DNA from: Rudaeicoccus suwonensis
GTDB lineage: Bacteria > Actinomycetota > Actinomycetes > Actinomycetales > Dermatophilaceae
Direction: 5' to 3'
NCBI RefSeq assembly: GCF_007829035.1
Contig: NZ_VIVQ01000001.1
Coordinates: 248,001 to 312,000 of the forward strand
Length of the DNA stretch: 64,000 nt
Each line of letters starts with the position of its first letter. Within the stretch, counting starts at the first letter, position 1. Shown in pieces: positions 62,600-64,000 of this stretch. The translations under genes were made by a program, and so were the position numbers. The notes beneath the pieces were generated by a model. The model was not told where the DNA came from. It worked only from the letters and a program-made list of their open reading frames with translations, and made no database searches.

Positions 62600-63580
62600 T
62601 CAGCGCGTGGCTGTGCCACTGATCAACTGCGCGAAACGCTGCAGGTCGACATTGCCCCCGGAGATGATCACGCCGACCCGTGCACCTTGCAGTTGCGGCG
62701 CGAGTGAGCGCGCTGCGGCATACCCGAGCACGCCGGTCGGCTCGACGATGAGCTTGCAGGTCTGCGCGAGAGACGCCATACCGGCGATCAATTCGTCGTC
62801 GGAGACTAGGACGATGTCCTCGACGAGTTCTCGGATCACCGGGAACGTATGACGCCCCAGCGCGGTCGTCTGAGCGCCGTCGGCAATGGTCCGCGGGACC
62901 GGAATGCGCACGATCTCGCCGCTGTCGAAGGACCGCTTGCCATCGTCGCCGGCGGCTGGCTCGGCGCCGAAAACCCTTATCGTAGAACGGATTCCGTGAG
63001 CCGTGATGGCCGATCCGCTGAGCAACCCGCCACCGCCGAGCGGCGCGATCACGACATCCAGATCTGGCACGTCCTCGAGCAGTTCGAGGGCTGCGGTCCC
63101 CTGCCCGGCGATGATCGCCGGGTCGTCGAAGGGCGGCACCAGTGCACACCCGTCGCGGTCGGCCAACTCGCGGGCAATGGCCTCTCTGTCCTCGGTGTGC
63201 CGGTCGTAGGTAACGACGTCTGCGCCATACCCACGCGTGGCGGTGAGCTTCAGCTGTGGCGCATCGGTGGGCATGACGATCGTCGCCCGGATGCCGAGCA
63301 GGCTGGCTGCCAATGCGACCGCCTGCGCATGGTTGCCCGACGAAAAAGCAACGACGCCAGCATCTTTCGCGGAGTCACTGAGCTGACTCAATGCGTTGTA
63401 CGCACCACGGAATTTGAAGGCGCCCATCCGCTGCAGGTTCTCGCACTTCAGGTGCAACGAGACCCCGAGCTCGGCGTCGATCCGCCGCGAGGTGACCACC
63501 GGCGTTCGGTGTGCGACGCCCGAAATGCGATCCGCGGCCCGCTGTATGTCCGACAGCTGCACCATGTCCGGCAGCCGCAA
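62600..63580 (-). CDS. PLP-dependent threonine/serine dehydratase-like enzyme
   Basis: A 326-residue fold-type II PLP enzyme. The Schiff-base Lys is in MGAFKFRGAYNAL, SSGNHAQA binds the substrate carboxylate, and GGGGLLSG binds the PLP phosphate. The C-terminus ends soon after the catalytic domain, with no ACT/regulatory domain, so it is the catabolic threonine ammonia-lyase or serine racemase type. Members of this type deaminate Thr or Ser to 2-oxobutyrate or pyruvate, or racemise Ser. Starts at 63580 or 63565 (MVQLSDIQ). Confidence 0.9.
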   Translation of the reverse strand: MRLPDMVQLSDIQRAADRISGVAHRTPVVTSRRIDAELGVSLHLKCENLQRMGAFKFRGAYNALSQLSDSAKDAGVVAFSSGNHAQAVALAASLLGIRATIVMPTDAPQLKLTATRGYGADVVTYDRHTEDREAIARELADRDGCALVPPFDDPAIIAGQGTAALELLEDVPDLDVVIAPLGGGGLLSGSAITAHGIRSTIRVFGAEPAAGDDGKRSFDSGEIVRIPVPRTIADGAQTTALGRHTFPVIRELVEDIVLVSDDELIAGMASLAQTCKLIVEPTGVLGYAAARSLAPQLQGARVGVIISGGNVDLQRFAQLISGTATR

Positions 63581-63582
63581 CG

Positions 63583-64000
63583 TCAGTCGGTCGCCTTCTC
63601 GGTGGAGTCCGCAGCCTCGGCGGGGGCGTCGGCGGCCTTCTCATCGGCCTTCTTCACGGCGGCGGACTCGCCAGCCGTCTCGTGATCCTTCGCCTGAGCG
63701 CCCGAGTCGCCAGCCGTGGAATCGGCAACCGACGCAAGCTTGTTCACTGCCTTCGGCGCCACGCGGGCCGCCTGCTCCTTGCCCTTGTCAGCGAGCTTGG
63801 CGGCCTTCTTGCCTGTCGCGTCCTGCACGGTCTTGACCGCGAAGATGATGCCGGCGACGCCGACCGCCATGACCAGGCGAGGGTGCTTCACGCCGCGCTT
63901 GACCAGGACGCTCTCGACCTTCGAGTCGACTTTCAGCCCGATGCCGGACGTGACGAGCATGAGGCCGCCGGTGACGGCGCCGATGGCCGAACCTGCCTCG
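63583..64000 (-). CDS. Membrane protein with Lys/Ala-rich tail, 5' end cut by window edge
   Basis: The frame is open through the right edge, so the ATG at 63960 need not be the start. Visible part: a hydrophobic segment (AIGAVTGGLMLVTSGIG), a loop, a second helix (LVMAVGVAGIIFAVKTVQDA), then a long charged Lys/Ala/Glu-rich tail (KKAAKLADKGKEQAARVAPK and following) likely helical and cytoplasmic. No domain recognised. It stops 2 nt from the dehydratase start, so the two probably form an operon. Confidence 0.6.
   Translation of the reverse strand, partial: EAGSAIGAVTGGLMLVTSGIGLKVDSKVESVLVKRGVKHPRLVMAVGVAGIIFAVKTVQDATGKKAAKLADKGKEQAARVAPKAVNKLASVADSTAGDSGAQAKDHETAGESAAVKKADEKAADAPAEAADSTEKATD

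Overview
High-G+C actinobacterial chromosome (about two thirds G+C by eye), probably Micrococcales and plausibly near Dermacoccaceae or Intrasporangiaceae. The family guess is inference. It rests on LprG/P55-type lipid export, DUF3073, DUF3151, a CopC-type protein, F420-type oxidoreductases, DUF222-HNH, WYL and ECF42 regulators, class I LysRS and an Ile-AUA-poor codon usage. Genes are dense, on both strands, and mostly housekeeping.

Layout. 1-12 kb: sugar epimerase (cut by the window edge), hydrolase, LprG-like lipoprotein with its MFS exporter, Kup potassium transporter, Baeyer-Villiger monooxygenase, exonuclease III, SDR, pyrE, and two siroheme genes (cobA-like and CbiX-like). 12-23 kb: regulators with their targets (HTH/MFS, WYL/DinB, an ECF42 sigma factor with two DGPF proteins), a SpoU methylase, fba-DUF3151, a LacI regulator and a LuxR-tailed regulator. 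23-35 kb: purA, class I lysS, zinc-type CDF exporter with an ArsR repressor, chorismate mutase-HelR-like helicase, a second LuxR-tailed regulator, purD and purC. 35-41 kb: a GntR regulator, a GH32/68-like fructosidase and an ATPase-less sugar ABC importer, followed by a decayed MFS gene. 41-54 kb: large single-chain purL, PPOX, Nei-like glycosylase, a spermidine-synthase-like protein, a sterol-carrier-type protein, an LLM oxidoreductase, a DDWD-repeat membrane protein, purF-purM-DUF3073. 54-64 kb: CopC-like protein, DUF4352 protein, two-component system, tRNA-Glu/Asp/Phe, PHP phosphoesterase, SOS-box-linked DUF222-HNH protein, lipoprotein, threonine dehydratase-like enzyme, and a membrane protein cut by the edge.

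Five de novo purine loci (purA, purD-purC, purL, purF-purM) are scattered through the window. The sugar-import operon sits between purC and purL and looks like an insertion.

The most striking signal is not a gene. The octamer GTATGNCG (reverse CGNCATAC) occurs about 125 times by hand count, one per about 510 bp, against about 7 expected from base composition. It lies on both strands equally, in every reading frame and between genes. About 90 percent of all GTATG pentamers carry the NCG tail. It forms a 15-bp-arm terminator hairpin at 54.6 kb, and it is absent from a 5-kb stretch (35.84-40.79 kb) that coincides with the sugar-import operon. This resembles DNA-uptake-sequence or HIP1-like behaviour, and I do not know of a description for this group.
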